In this document: positions 1 to 8,280 of the stretch, piece after piece
How the letters are laid out: every line of letters begins with the position of its first letter
How positions within the stretch are numbered: the first letter of the stretch is position 1
Source: Actinomadura kijaniata NBRC 14229
GTDB lineage: Bacteria > Actinomycetota > Actinomycetes > Streptosporangiales > Streptosporangiaceae
Assembly (NCBI RefSeq): GCF_001552175.1
Contig: NZ_BCQR01000105.1
Span: forward strand, 1 to 42,967
Direction of reading: 5' to 3'
DNA: 42,967 bases
Translations under genes and position numbers: made by a program
The notes under the pieces: model-generated
The model's database searches: none
Told to the model about the DNA's origin: nothing
The model's input: only the letters and a program-made list of their open reading frames with translations

Positions 1-38
1 CCGAACCGACCTCCAGCCCGCTCTCAGCCCACCCGTGG

Positions 39-79
39 TGAGTCCGGCGCCCCGCCGCCTTCGCGGGGCGCCGGACTCA
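39..79. terminator. Strong hairpin terminator
   Basis: A perfect 17-bp inverted repeat (39-55 and 63-79) encloses a 7-nt loop. It lies 12 bp past the stop of the leftward gene that ends at 91, so it most likely ends transcription of the sigma factor operon. There is no long T tract, which is usual for high-GC actinobacterial terminators. Confidence 0.75.
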
Positions 80-90
80 TCGGCCGGAGG

Positions 91-1275
91 TCACTTGTAG
101 GGCAGCTCGGGCCGCGGCGTTGGCTTGGTGTCGCTCCACCCTTCCGAGCGGACGGCCTGGAACTCGATGATGAAGCCGGGCTTCATCTGCGCGTACGGCC
201 CGCCGGGCCGGGTCAGCACGTTCTGCCGGGACAGCAGCGCGCCGGTGCGCTCGTCGAAGACGACGACCTCGCGGGACCGGTAGGTCCCCCGGTCGGCCTT
301 CGGGCCGCCCCACTCCCCGGTGACCGTCGTGGCGCGTTCGTCGTCGGCCAGCGCGATCCCCCGGCGGCCCAGCGGGTCGGCGGTGCGGCCGATCGCGTGG
401 ATCCCCGGCTGGGCGGCCAGCGCCCGCATCAGGCCCGCCCGGACCTTCGGCGGCATCGGGGAGTTCAGCAGGAGGCTGGACACCCTGTTGATCTGGTCGC
501 CCCCGGCCCTCTTCTCGCCGGAGGGGTCCTTCCCGGGCGGCTTCCTCCCGGAGGGGTCCCTCGGGGAGGTGCCGTCCGGGTTCAGCCCGCCGCCACCGCC
601 CTTCAGGAACAGCTCGGTGAGCTTGGCCGGGTCGGTCGGCAGGTTCCGCAGCTCCTCGGCTGACTTGCCCAGGAAGTCCCCGCCGCCGCCGGGGTTCGTG
701 CCGCGTTCCGGTCCGCTCGAACTCCACTTCGTCGTCTTGGCGGTGAGGGTGAGGTACTTGTCGCCCGACCAGACGCGGATGCCGGACGGCGCCCCGGATC
801 CGCGCCACACGGCCTCGTCCCGCGCGGTCCAGGGACGGACCGGGAGGTCGCGGCCGTAGTACCTCTCGCCCATGCCGCGCCTGGCGCCGTGCCAGGAGAA
901 CGACTCGTTGTGCGCGCCGATGACCGCGTAGGTCCCGGTCCCGGACCGCACGACGTAGGACTGGCCCGAGACCACGTCGCTGTGCCAGTAGCTGCCGACC
1001 GGCTGCCGCTCCGCCTTCTCGGCCGCCGCGAGGACCGCCGCCCGGTCGTCCAGGGTGATCGGGCCGGTCGGCGCGGGCGCGTTGCCCCCGGCGAACGTGA
1101 CCGCCACGGCCGCCGCGGTGCCGGTCGCCAGCACGCCGCAGGCCAGCCGCCAGCGAAGCCGGGGCAGCGAGCGGCGCGGCGGGTCGTCCAGCAGCGCCCT
1201 CGCCCGGGCGATCTCCCGGGCGGTGGGCGGGGCGGGCTCGGGGTAGGCGTCCCGGACCATCCGCACCTCATCCAT
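91..1275 (-). CDS. CU044_5270-like membrane partner of an ECF sigma factor
   Basis: 394 aa. The N-terminal cytoplasmic segment has a proline-rich stretch and an ARALL helix, followed by one hydrophobic segment at about residues 42-62 (LACGVLATGTAAAVAV) and a long extracytoplasmic region. Around residues 200-250 is a Gly/Pro/Lys-rich low-complexity insert. The ATG at 1275 was chosen because it overlaps the sigma stop by 8 bp (ATGGATGA), which implies translational coupling; the open frame extends upstream but only inside the sigma gene. In actinobacteria such CU044_5270 family proteins regularly follow sigma-70-like genes and are thought to act like anti-sigma factors. No zinc-binding HxxxCxxC anti-sigma motif is seen, so that role is inferred from context. 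Confidence 0.75.
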   Translation of the reverse strand: MDEVRMVRDAYPEPAPPTAREIARARALLDDPPRRSLPRLRWRLACGVLATGTAAAVAVTFAGGNAPAPTGPITLDDRAAVLAAAEKAERQPVGSYWHSDVVSGQSYVVRSGTGTYAVIGAHNESFSWHGARRGMGERYYGRDLPVRPWTARDEAVWRGSGAPSGIRVWSGDKYLTLTAKTTKWSSSGPERGTNPGGGGDFLGKSAEELRNLPTDPAKLTELFLKGGGGGLNPDGTSPRDPSGRKPPGKDPSGEKRAGGDQINRVSSLLLNSPMPPKVRAGLMRALAAQPGIHAIGRTADPLGRRGIALADDERATTVTGEWGGPKADRGTYRSREVVVFDERTGALLSRQNVLTRPGGPYAQMKPGFIIEFQAVRSEGWSDTKPTPRPELPYK

Positions 1276-1825
1276 GCTGTTCCTCCAACGTGAGTATCGG
1301 ATTGGTCCCGCCCAGCGCCTTGCGCAGTCTGGTTCGGGCACGGCTCAGCCGGGAGCCGACCGTGCCATAGGAGATCCCCAGCGCCGCCGCGACCTCCTCG
1401 TGGCTGAGGTCGGCCAGGGCCACCAGCAGCAGCACGTCGCGTTGCCCGCGCGGCAGCGCCGCGATGGCCCCGGCGAGGTCGGGCCGCAGCCCCTGGGCGC
1501 TGACCCGCGACTCGACGCGTTCGGCGTGGTCCTCGGCGCTGCGGCTCGGGCCGAGGCGGGCGCGCAGCCGCAGCGCCCGCGTCTCGGTCCGCTGGTGCTT
1601 GCCGATCACCTTGGTCGCGATGCCGTACAGCCAGGTGCGCACGTTGGCGCGCTCCGGGTCGTAACGCCGGCGCTGCCGGAACGCCTCCAGGAACGTCTGC
1701 GCCGCGACGTCGGCGGCGGCGTCCGGACCGAGCCGCTTGGCCGCGTACCGGTGGATCTCGGCGAAGTGGCGGTCGAAGACCTCGTCGAAACGCTCGGCCG
1801 GGCGGGGCGGGGGATCCCCTGTCAT
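1268..1825 (-). CDS. ECF-type RNA polymerase sigma factor
   Basis: 185 aa, normal for an ECF sigma factor. Region 2 (about residues 15-80) includes the AAADVAAQTFLEAF and VRTWLYGIATKV segments that bind core polymerase and the -10 element. Region 4 (about 120-175) has ALPRGQRDVLLL followed by a helix-turn-helix (SHEEVAAALGISYGTVGSRL). The start at 1825 follows a GGAAAGG ribosome-binding site about 7 nt away; an upstream in-frame ATG lacks one. It is the first gene of a two-gene operon with the membrane protein overlapping its stop. It should direct polymerase to stress or envelope promoters; the signal is unknown. Confidence 0.9.
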   Translation of the reverse strand: MTGDPPPRPAERFDEVFDRHFAEIHRYAAKRLGPDAAADVAAQTFLEAFRQRRRYDPERANVRTWLYGIATKVIGKHQRTETRALRLRARLGPSRSAEDHAERVESRVSAQGLRPDLAGAIAALPRGQRDVLLLVALADLSHEEVAAALGISYGTVGSRLSRARTRLRKALGGTNPILTLEEQHG

Positions 1826-1928
1826 GTGATGCCTTTCCATGGCGCGGATGGCGGTCACACAGGTATCACCCGCACCCGCCTCCCGCTTTCCCTACGCCCT
1901 TCCTACTCCGGGAGACGGCCGGCGGGGG

Positions 1929-3173
1929 TCAGGGGGCGTTCCCGCACATCGCCTGCCGGTAGAACGACGCCAGCGCGCCGTCGATGGGGTGGGGTTGCGG
2001 CTTCCCCGACGCGTCGAACCTGTTCCACCGGACGAGGTTCATCGCCAGCGACATCTGCCGCCTGCCGTCGGCGCTGGTCAGGGACATGGTCTGGGCTCCC
2101 CAGACCGTGCCGTCGTGGCCCCACAGGGTGCCGCAGCCGGGAATCTGGAACGGGCGCAGGCCGAGGCCGTAGTCGAACCGGCTCTGTCCGTCCTGGCCGA
2201 TGACCGGGACGGTGCGCCGCATCTGCGCCAGCGAGGACCGGCTGACGATCCCGCCGGTGAACAGGCGGCGGTAGAAGCGGTCGAGGTCCGCGGTGGTCGA
2301 GATCAGGTCGGCGCCCATCCACACCCAGGACATGTCGTAGACGCTGTAGTCGCGCGGCGGGTCGATCATGCCGTAGAACGCCTCGTACATCCGCGGGTGC
2401 GGGCCCCTGACGCGCGTCCCGGTCGGGAACGCGGTGTGCCTGAGCCCGGCGCGCCGGATGACGTTCCGGGTGATGTAGGTCTCGGCCCTGGTGCCGGTCA
2501 CCCGCTCCAGGAGGCGGCCGAGGAGCAGGTAGTTGGTGTTGGAGTACACGCCCGGGACGCTTCCGGGGCGGCTCGCGGCCGGCGCGTCGAGCCCCATGCC
2601 GATCAGCTCGGCCGGGCTGAACCGCCGGAACCGGTTGTCGTCCAGGCTCCTGCCCGACGCGCTCGGCGCGGGGAAGTCGCGCAGGGACGGGAAGGCGTAG
2701 GGCAGGTACTCGGGCAGGCCGCTGGTGTGGTTGAGCAGCATCCGGACCGTGATCTTCCGGCCGCGTTCGCCCGGCACCAGCGTCGGCAGGTAGTCGCCGA
2801 TCGGCGCGTCGAGCCGGATGCGTCCCCGCTCGACCTGCTGCATGATCGCGGCGGCGGTGAAGGTCTTGGTGATGCTGCCGACGCGCTGCCGCATGCCGGG
2901 GGTGACGGGGCGGCCGGTCCTGAGGTCGGCGACCCCCGAGGCGTCGCGCCACACCCGGGCGCCGTCGCGCACCTCGGCGAACACGCCCGGCGTCCCGGCG
3001 CGGTGGACGGCGTCCAGGCCGGATTTCAGCTTCGCGGGGTCGAGGCCGGCCGACGGGCTCGTGCCGCCGGCCAGCGCGGTCCCGCTCCGGTGCGGCCCGG
3101 GGGCCACCGCGGCCGTGACCGCGCCGATGCCCAGCGCGGCCGCACCGGCCAATGCCACTAGTCGGGTCTTCAC
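1929..3173 (-). CDS. Secreted serine hydrolase, DD-peptidase/class C beta-lactamase family
   Basis: 414 aa. A signal peptide is clear (residues 1-25, MKTRLVALAGAAALGIGAV). The three penicillin-recognising signatures are visible: S100-x-x-K103 (SITK), Y210-S-N212 (YSN), and an HDG triad near residue 335 (LWGHDGTVWG) standing where KTG or HTG occurs in the R61 DD-peptidase type. It is therefore likely an exported D-alanyl-D-alanine carboxypeptidase or related esterase acting on peptidoglycan. The family also contains plain esterases, so the substrate is not certain. It is a single gene, separated from the sigma operon by about 100 bp. Confidence 0.88.
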   Translation of the reverse strand: MKTRLVALAGAAALGIGAVTAAVAPGPHRSGTALAGGTSPSAGLDPAKLKSGLDAVHRAGTPGVFAEVRDGARVWRDASGVADLRTGRPVTPGMRQRVGSITKTFTAAAIMQQVERGRIRLDAPIGDYLPTLVPGERGRKITVRMLLNHTSGLPEYLPYAFPSLRDFPAPSASGRSLDDNRFRRFSPAELIGMGLDAPAASRPGSVPGVYSNTNYLLLGRLLERVTGTRAETYITRNVIRRAGLRHTAFPTGTRVRGPHPRMYEAFYGMIDPPRDYSVYDMSWVWMGADLISTTADLDRFYRRLFTGGIVSRSSLAQMRRTVPVIGQDGQSRFDYGLGLRPFQIPGCGTLWGHDGTVWGAQTMSLTSADGRRQMSLAMNLVRWNRFDASGKPQPHPIDGALASFYRQAMCGNAP

Positions 3174-3239
3174 GACACCTGTCCTTTCATGGTCGTCATG
3201 TGCGACGGGGAGGGTCCCCGCGCAGGTGGGAGAGGTCGG

Positions 3240-4664
3240 TCAGTTCCGGGCGGCGTCGCTCCGCGGCGGCGCGCCGGTCCGGGGCAGGACGACGAGGGCG
3301 ATCACGACGGCGGCGGCCAGCAGGACGGCGCCGAGGGTCAGGCCGAGCGCGTAGCCGTCGGTGAGGGCCGCGGGGGTGGCGGCCCGCCCGGTGCGCTCGT
3401 GCGCCGCGGTGCCGAGGGCGGCCAGGCCGAGGGAGGCGCCGATCTGGCGCGAGCTGTTGAGCAGGCCGGAGGCGGTGCCGCTCTCGTGCGGCGCGACCCC
3501 GGCGGTGGCGGTGGACACGACCGGCCCGAGGCAGAGCCCGAAGCCGACGCTGGCGACGATCGAGGGCCCCAGCACGTCGGTGAGGAACGCGCCGTCCGGG
3601 CTGATCAGGCCGAACCAGGCGAACCCCGCCGCGGTGAGCGCCCCGCCGCCCGCCAGGAGCGTGCGCGGCGCCAGCCGGTAGCCGAGCCTGATGGCCAGCA
3701 CCGAACCGGCGACCACGCCGAGCGCGAACGGCAGGAACTCGACCCCGGTCAGCGCCGGGCCGTTCCCGAGCACGCGTTGCAGGTAGAGGGAGACGAAGTA
3801 GAAGGTCGAGGCCATGGCCGCGCCGACCAGGAGGTTGTAGGCGTTGGCGCCGGCGACCGAGCGGTTGGCGAACAGGCCGAGCCGGACGAGCGGCTCGCGG
3901 GCGGTGGTCCGCTCGACGCCGACGAAGGCGGCCAGCAGCGCGGCGGCGACCGCCAGGGTCGCCAGCGTGACCGGCGAGGTCCACGGGTGCCGGTCGGTGC
4001 GGACGACGCCGAACACCAGCAGGGTCATGCCCGCCGTGGCCAGGACGGCCCCGGCGACGTCCGGGCGGCCGCCGCGGGCCGGGGGCGGGCCGGGGGCCAC
4101 GCCCCACCAGGCCAGGGCCAGCGCACCGGCGGCCATCGGCACGTTGACGAACATCACCCAGCGCCAGCCGGCGTACTGGGTGAGCAGGCCGCCGATCAGG
4201 ACGCCGAGGGCGCCCCCGGCGGCGTTCGTCGCGCTCCACACGCCGAAGGCCCGCACGCGCGCCCGGCCCGCGGGGAAGGTCGCGGTCAGCAGCGCCAGCG
4301 CGGCCGGGGCCAGCGCGGCGGCCCCGACGCCCTGCGCGGCGCGGGCGGCGACCAGCTCGGCGGGCTCCCGCGCGAAGCCGCCCAGCAGGGAGGAGACGGC
4401 GAACAGGCCGAGCCCGAGCAGCAGGACCGGCCGGCGGCCGTACCGGTCGGCGGCCTTGCCCCCCAGCAGGAGCAGCCCGCCGAAGGTGAGGGCGTAGGCG
4501 TGGATCACCCAGGTCAGGCCCACCTCGCCGAAGCCGAGCCCGGCGGCGATCCGGGGAAGCCCCACGTTCACCACCGACAGGTCCAGCGACACCATGAACT
4601 GCACGACGGCCACCACGGCCAGGACCGGGCCGGTGCGGACGTCCGCCGCCTCCCGCACCGTCAT
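3240..4664 (-). CDS. MFS drug-efflux transporter (DHA2, 14-TM)
   Basis: 474 aa, hydrophobic throughout, with about 14 predicted membrane helices as in the DHA2 (EmrB/QacA) family. The first helix carries VVQFMVSLDLSVVNVGLP, typical of this family, and the loop after helix 2 has the MFS motif A variant GGKAADRYGRRPVLL. It should export a drug or metabolite using the proton gradient. It is transcribed divergently from a TetR-family gene, and the gap holds a perfect 36-bp dyad, so expression is very probably repressed by that TetR until a ligand binds. The exported compound cannot be deduced. Confidence 0.92.
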   Translation of the reverse strand: MTVREAADVRTGPVLAVVAVVQFMVSLDLSVVNVGLPRIAAGLGFGEVGLTWVIHAYALTFGGLLLLGGKAADRYGRRPVLLLGLGLFAVSSLLGGFAREPAELVAARAAQGVGAAALAPAALALLTATFPAGRARVRAFGVWSATNAAGGALGVLIGGLLTQYAGWRWVMFVNVPMAAGALALAWWGVAPGPPPARGGRPDVAGAVLATAGMTLLVFGVVRTDRHPWTSPVTLATLAVAAALLAAFVGVERTTAREPLVRLGLFANRSVAGANAYNLLVGAAMASTFYFVSLYLQRVLGNGPALTGVEFLPFALGVVAGSVLAIRLGYRLAPRTLLAGGGALTAAGFAWFGLISPDGAFLTDVLGPSIVASVGFGLCLGPVVSTATAGVAPHESGTASGLLNSSRQIGASLGLAALGTAAHERTGRAATPAALTDGYALGLTLGAVLLAAAVVIALVVLPRTGAPPRSDAARN

Positions 4665-4680
4665 CGGCGTCCCCGCGATG

Positions 4681-4716
4681 ACTTTAGGAACATGTTCCCG
4701 AACATGTTCCTAAAGT
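4681..4716. promoter_or_regulatory. Perfect dyad operator between MFS and TetR genes
   Basis: Two 16-bp arms (ACTTTAGGAACATGTT and its exact complement) flank a 4-bp centre CCCG. Inside, GGAACATGTTC occurs twice as overlapping half-dyads. The site lies 17 bp upstream of the exporter start and 73 bp upstream of the TetR start. It is far more AT-rich than its surroundings and is the obvious binding site for the adjacent repressor. Confidence 0.85.
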
Positions 4717-4789
4717 ACTGCGGAGATCGGCCGCTGTCGACACGGGCGCCGGTTTCGCAGGCGGGACGGGGGAACGGCATGATGGGGCG

Positions 4790-5482
4790 GTGCCCCGACC
4801 CCACCGACCCCGCGGCCGCACCGGCCGCCCACCGGCGACCTCACGCGCGGAGATCCTGGTGGCCGCCCGCCGGATCATCGAGCGGGACGGCTGGGAGAAG
4901 CTGACCGTCCGGCGGCTGGCCGCCGAGCTCGGCATCGGGACCACGACGCTGTACCACCACGTCCGGGACCGGGAGGACCTGCTCGTCCAGCTGCTCAACG
5001 AGCACACCGAGCAGACCCTCCGGCTCGACCCGCCCGGCGAGCCGCGCGACCGCATCGTCGCCGCCGCCGTCGCCATGCACGACTCGCTGGCCACCTGGCC
5101 CTGGGCCGCCGAGATCCTCACCACCGACGGCTTCCTCGCCCGCCTCGGCGAACCGGCCCTGCGGGTGGTCGAGACCATCGTGGCCGCGGCGATCGAGCAC
5201 GGCTGCTCCCCCGCGCAGGCCGTCCACCTGTTCCGGAGCCTCTGGTACTACACCGTCGGCGAGATCCTCGTCCGCGCCCACACCGTCCACCGGCACGGCG
5301 ACCGGTCCCCGGCCGCCGGGCGCGACACCTTCTTCGAGACCGGCATCGACGCCTCCCGGCTCCCCTACCTGGCCGCCCTGGGCGACCAGTGGCCGGAGCT
5401 CGCCGCCCAGGACACCTACGCCCAGGCCCTCGGGGCCTTCGTCGACGGGCTGCTCGCCCAGGCCACCCCGACTCAGCGGTAG
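4790..5482 (+). CDS. TetR-family transcriptional repressor
   Basis: 230 aa with a GTG start. The N-terminal helix-turn-helix lies at about residues 20-65 (ILVAARRIIERDGWEKLTV, then LAAELGIGTTTLYHHVRDRE), followed by an all-helical ligand-binding domain resembling the TetR C-terminal type. It is divergent from the exporter and next to the 36-bp dyad, giving the classic repressor/efflux-pump arrangement; it should repress both the pump and itself. Its 3' end overlaps the convergent carboxylesterase gene by 10 bp. Confidence 0.9.
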   Translation: MPRPHRPRGRTGRPPATSRAEILVAARRIIERDGWEKLTVRRLAAELGIGTTTLYHHVRDREDLLVQLLNEHTEQTLRLDPPGEPRDRIVAAAVAMHDSLATWPWAAEILTTDGFLARLGEPALRVVETIVAAAIEHGCSPAQAVHLFRSLWYYTVGEILVRAHTVHRHGDRSPAAGRDTFFETGIDASRLPYLAALGDQWPELAAQDTYAQALGAFVDGLLAQATPTQR

Positions 5483-7098
5483 AGGGACCGCCAGAACCCG
5501 TAGGCGTGGTCGCCCGTGAAGTCCATGGGCCGCACGCCGCCCTTCCCGGGGGCCAGACTCTGGGCGGTGTCGCCGTCGGTCGGGCGCCAGCGGGGCGAGC
5601 CGGGGCCGTTCGGGTCACCCGTGCGGGCGAACCGCGTCCAGTAGCGGGTCATCTGGTCGGCGAGCCGCCGCTGCGCGGGGGCGAGCCGCCGTCCCGCGAA
5701 GTAGTCGGTGTCGAACTGGTACTGCAACTCGGCCGCGTGGAACGCGCCGACCGGGAAACCCGGCTGCGGGGCGGTGGACACCCAGGGTGCCCTGTCGTCG
5801 GCGAACTCGTAGGCGTACGTGGGCACCTGCCCGGAGAGCGCGCGGCTGACGTCGCCCACCGAACGCGCGAAGTTGGCGTCGGTGACCACGGCGGACCAGG
5901 CCTCGCTGAACGAGCCGTAGCGCGCGGCCGGATACCGGGCCAGCACCTTCGGCGCCCGGTCCTTGCCGACGTAGGCGACGATCCGCTTGGCGTACTCGGC
6001 CTCGTCCCTGATCGGGGGCACCCCGTAGCCCTGCTGCACGCCCTCGAACGTCCGGTACTCGTGGCGCGTCATGCCGTGCATCACCGGGACCTTGTTGAAC
6101 CGCCCGGTGGCCATGGCCTCCGCGGGCGACAGCGGCAGGACGCCGCCACCCCCGTACACCGGCGCGAACCCGAACTCCGACTTCGGCAGGAGCCTCTCGG
6201 GCGGCAGGCCGCGCAGGCACTTCGCCGCCGTGGCCGGGTCGGCGCAGCCGAGGTCGGCGGCGACCGACAGCCCCTGCCTCTCCGCCGTCGCGCGCGGGCG
6301 CGGCAGCCAGCTCCCGGTCGGGATGAGCGTGCCGTCCCAGTCGGGCCAGTTCATGACGGTGCACGGCCCGCTCTGCACGATCGCCCGCTGGAAGAGCCCG
6401 GCGGCGGCCGGCGAGGTGAGCTGCGAGCAGGAGCTGACGCCGCCCGCCGACTCGCCGAAGACGGTGACGTTCCCCGGGTCCCCGCCGAACGCGGCGGCGT
6501 TGCGCCGGACCCACCGGAGCGCGGCCTGCTGGTCCTCCAGCCCGAAGTTGCCCGCCCGGTGGCGCGCCGTCCCCCCGTCGAGCGCCGGATGGTCGAGGAA
6601 CCCGAAGATCCCGAGCCGGTAGTTGATCGTCACCACGACCACGTCGCCACGCCTGGCCAGCTCATAAGGCCGGTAGAGCGCGCCCGACCCGTTGCGGAAC
6701 CCGCTGCCGTGGATCCACACCATGACCGGCAGCCGCCCGGCCCGCCGAGGGCTGGTGACGTTGAGGAACAGGCAGTCCTCGCTGACGCTGCGCTTCTCGC
6801 CGAGGAGCCCCTCGTTCTGCGCACACGAGGCACCGGGCCTGGTCGCGTCGCGCACACCGCCCCACGCGCGTGCCGGACGCGGCGACCCCCACCGGTACTC
6901 ACCCACCGGCGGCGCCGCGTACGGGATCCCCTGGAACTCCCGAACGCCCTCGACCACCCTGCCCCGTACGGCCCCCTTGTCGGTCGCGACGACCAGGCCG
7001 TCCGCCGCCGACGCCGTCCCGCCCAGCCCGGCCACGACCAGCCCGCCCCCGGCAAGCATCGCCCCCAGCACCCGCCGCCCGTTCCTGCTGTTGCCCAT
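5473..7098 (-). CDS. Secreted type-B carboxylesterase/lipase
   Basis: 541 aa. A signal peptide covers residues 1-31 (MGNSRNGRRVLGAML...GTASA). The alpha/beta-hydrolase core of the COesterase family shows the oxyanion-hole HGSGF (130-134), the nucleophile elbow GESAG with Ser217, a Glu in MTRHEYRTF (about 340) and a His in GAFHAAELQ (about 445). SCAQNEGLLG and SEDCLFLNV are also family signatures. The start at 7098 follows a GAGGG site; an upstream in-frame extension lacks signal-peptide logic. It should hydrolyse esters outside the cell. It is convergent with the TetR gene and monocistronic. Confidence 0.92.
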   Translation of the reverse strand: MGNSRNGRRVLGAMLAGGGLVVAGLGGTASAADGLVVATDKGAVRGRVVEGVREFQGIPYAAPPVGEYRWGSPRPARAWGGVRDATRPGASCAQNEGLLGEKRSVSEDCLFLNVTSPRRAGRLPVMVWIHGSGFRNGSGALYRPYELARRGDVVVVTINYRLGIFGFLDHPALDGGTARHRAGNFGLEDQQAALRWVRRNAAAFGGDPGNVTVFGESAGGVSSCSQLTSPAAAGLFQRAIVQSGPCTVMNWPDWDGTLIPTGSWLPRPRATAERQGLSVAADLGCADPATAAKCLRGLPPERLLPKSEFGFAPVYGGGGVLPLSPAEAMATGRFNKVPVMHGMTRHEYRTFEGVQQGYGVPPIRDEAEYAKRIVAYVGKDRAPKVLARYPAARYGSFSEAWSAVVTDANFARSVGDVSRALSGQVPTYAYEFADDRAPWVSTAPQPGFPVGAFHAAELQYQFDTDYFAGRRLAPAQRRLADQMTRYWTRFARTGDPNGPGSPRWRPTDGDTAQSLAPGKGGVRPMDFTGDHAYGFWRSLYR

Positions 7099-7199
7099 AA
7101 CGCCCTCTTTTCGTCGGAGTCGCTCGCCACCAACGATTCCGGCGCGCCATCCCGGGCTCACTGGACCTTCCACCAGGTCGGGGGTGGACTTCCCTCTAC

Positions 7200-7502
7200 T
7201 CACGATCGAGGCGGAGACACCACCGACAGCACCTCGACCAACGTCCGCGCGGCCCGCTCCACATCGGTCGCGGACACCAGGCCGAACAAGCAGACGAACC
7301 AGTCACCGAACACGCACACCGTCGCGGCGTTGTGGACACGAGCACTCACGTACGCCACGTCCAGATACGGAGCGACGCACATCGGAGTGAACAGGGAGGC
7401 GTACACCGGCGCCCCAACCCGCTTGAGCGCCCCCGCGAGAGCCACCAAGCGAAGGGTCTCGGCCTCCTCGTCTTCCCACGCGCAGAACGCATCGGCACTC
7501 AT
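7200..7502 (-). CDS. Small hypothetical protein, third gene of ATP-binding protein operon
   Basis: 100 aa with no domain I recognise. The start overlaps the stop of the upstream gene (ATGA), so the three genes 8130-7200 form one coupled operon. The sequence is moderately hydrophobic in the middle (ATVCVFGDWFVCLFGLVSA) and has no charged signal peptide. A protein of this size placed after an anti-sigma-like ATPase and before a divergent XRE/DUF397 pair suggests a regulatory accessory role, but nothing in the sequence shows function. Confidence 0.65.
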   Translation of the reverse strand: MSADAFCAWEDEEAETLRLVALAGALKRVGAPVYASLFTPMCVAPYLDVAYVSARVHNAATVCVFGDWFVCLFGLVSATDVERAARTLVEVLSVVSPPRS

Positions 7503-7711
7503 GCCGCACCCCGCATGCCCTTCGCGAGCCTGCGAGCGGCCTCTCCGAACGCGTCGGGATCCGCGCCCGCCAGATGCTCGACCAGCCCGTCAACGGACGA
7601 GGCACTGACGAGCACGAACCCGTCCGCACGCCACACGCCCCGCTCATGCCAGATGTCCCATCGCGGAAACAGCTCCCGCAGGATCGACAGGAGAACGTCG
7701 ACAGGCGTCAT
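7499..7711 (-). CDS. Small hypothetical protein, second gene of ATP-binding protein operon
   Basis: 70 aa from the ATG at 7711, chosen because it overlaps the stop of the upstream ATP-binding gene by 4 bp (ATGA). The protein starts MTPVDVLLSILRELFPRWDIW and looks like a small helical, soluble protein ending in basic residues. An aromatic cluster (FPRWDIWHERGVWRADGF) could form a short beta hairpin. I do not recognise the family. Its stop overlaps the next gene by 4 bp. The operon arrangement supports it as a real gene. Confidence 0.6.
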   Translation of the reverse strand: MTPVDVLLSILRELFPRWDIWHERGVWRADGFVLVSASSVDGLVEHLAGADPDAFGEAARRLAKGMRGAA

Positions 7712-8130
7712 GCCGTCGCCTCCCTCAACACCGCGTACACGGCCTTGCCCCCGGACGCCAGACGCCGGAACCCCCATGCCTTCGCCAGCTCCGAAACGAT
7801 CGCCAGCCCACGCCCCGAGAACGAGTCGAGCGTGAGCGGTAGCGCGCGAGGCTCGGCGTCACTACCGTCCCGCACCTCAGCGACCGGCCCAACGTCCGAC
7901 AGATACAGCCGAACCGAGATCACCTCCCCGGGCCCACTGCCGTGCTTATGGGCGTTAGTGACGAGCTCATTGATCACGAGAAGCCCGACCTGCACCGCAG
8001 CATGATCAACCCCCTTGCATTCGAGCCAACGTCGAGCGAAATCTCGCGCGGTCTTGATCGCTTCGGGCGTGGAAGTAAGCACCAGAATGGACAGATCGGT
8101 CCTCGCGGCTGGCGGAGGTGCAGTGATCAT
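7708..8130 (-). CDS. ATP-binding (HATPase_c) anti-sigma-like regulatory protein
   Basis: 140 aa, a stand-alone GHKL ATPase domain of the RsbW/SpoIIAB-like type. The N-box is VINELVTNAHKHG, the G1 box VAEVRDGSD and the G2 box SGRGLAIVSELA. No kinase dimerisation domain is present. Such small ATPases in actinobacteria act as anti-sigma factors or switch kinases. The ATG at 8130 was preferred since GAAGG lies 8 nt upstream; an ATG at 8160 is an alternative with a poorer site. It heads an ATGA-coupled operon divergent from the XRE/DUF397 genes, an arrangement resembling the abaA/whiJ-type regulatory clusters of Streptomyces. Confidence 0.85.
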   Translation of the reverse strand: MITAPPPAARTDLSILVLTSTPEAIKTARDFARRWLECKGVDHAAVQVGLLVINELVTNAHKHGSGPGEVISVRLYLSDVGPVAEVRDGSDAEPRALPLTLDSFSGRGLAIVSELAKAWGFRRLASGGKAVYAVLREATA

Positions 8131-8280
8131 GGCTGCCGCCTTCGGATCGTCGCTTTCCATGCATGTTGTGTGACGCACCCCACAATCCCGCACGAGCCGA
8201 GTACGGTACTAGGGCAACAAGAAGTCAGCAGCAATGCTGTACCAATAGCTACCGGCATCGGTACCGACCAGGAGCGCACG

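Noticed and set aside
3189..4904. Rightward frame opposite the MFS exporter
   Set aside because: Low-complexity Gly/Arg/Gln sequence without helices or motifs; the opposite strand encodes an evident membrane transporter.
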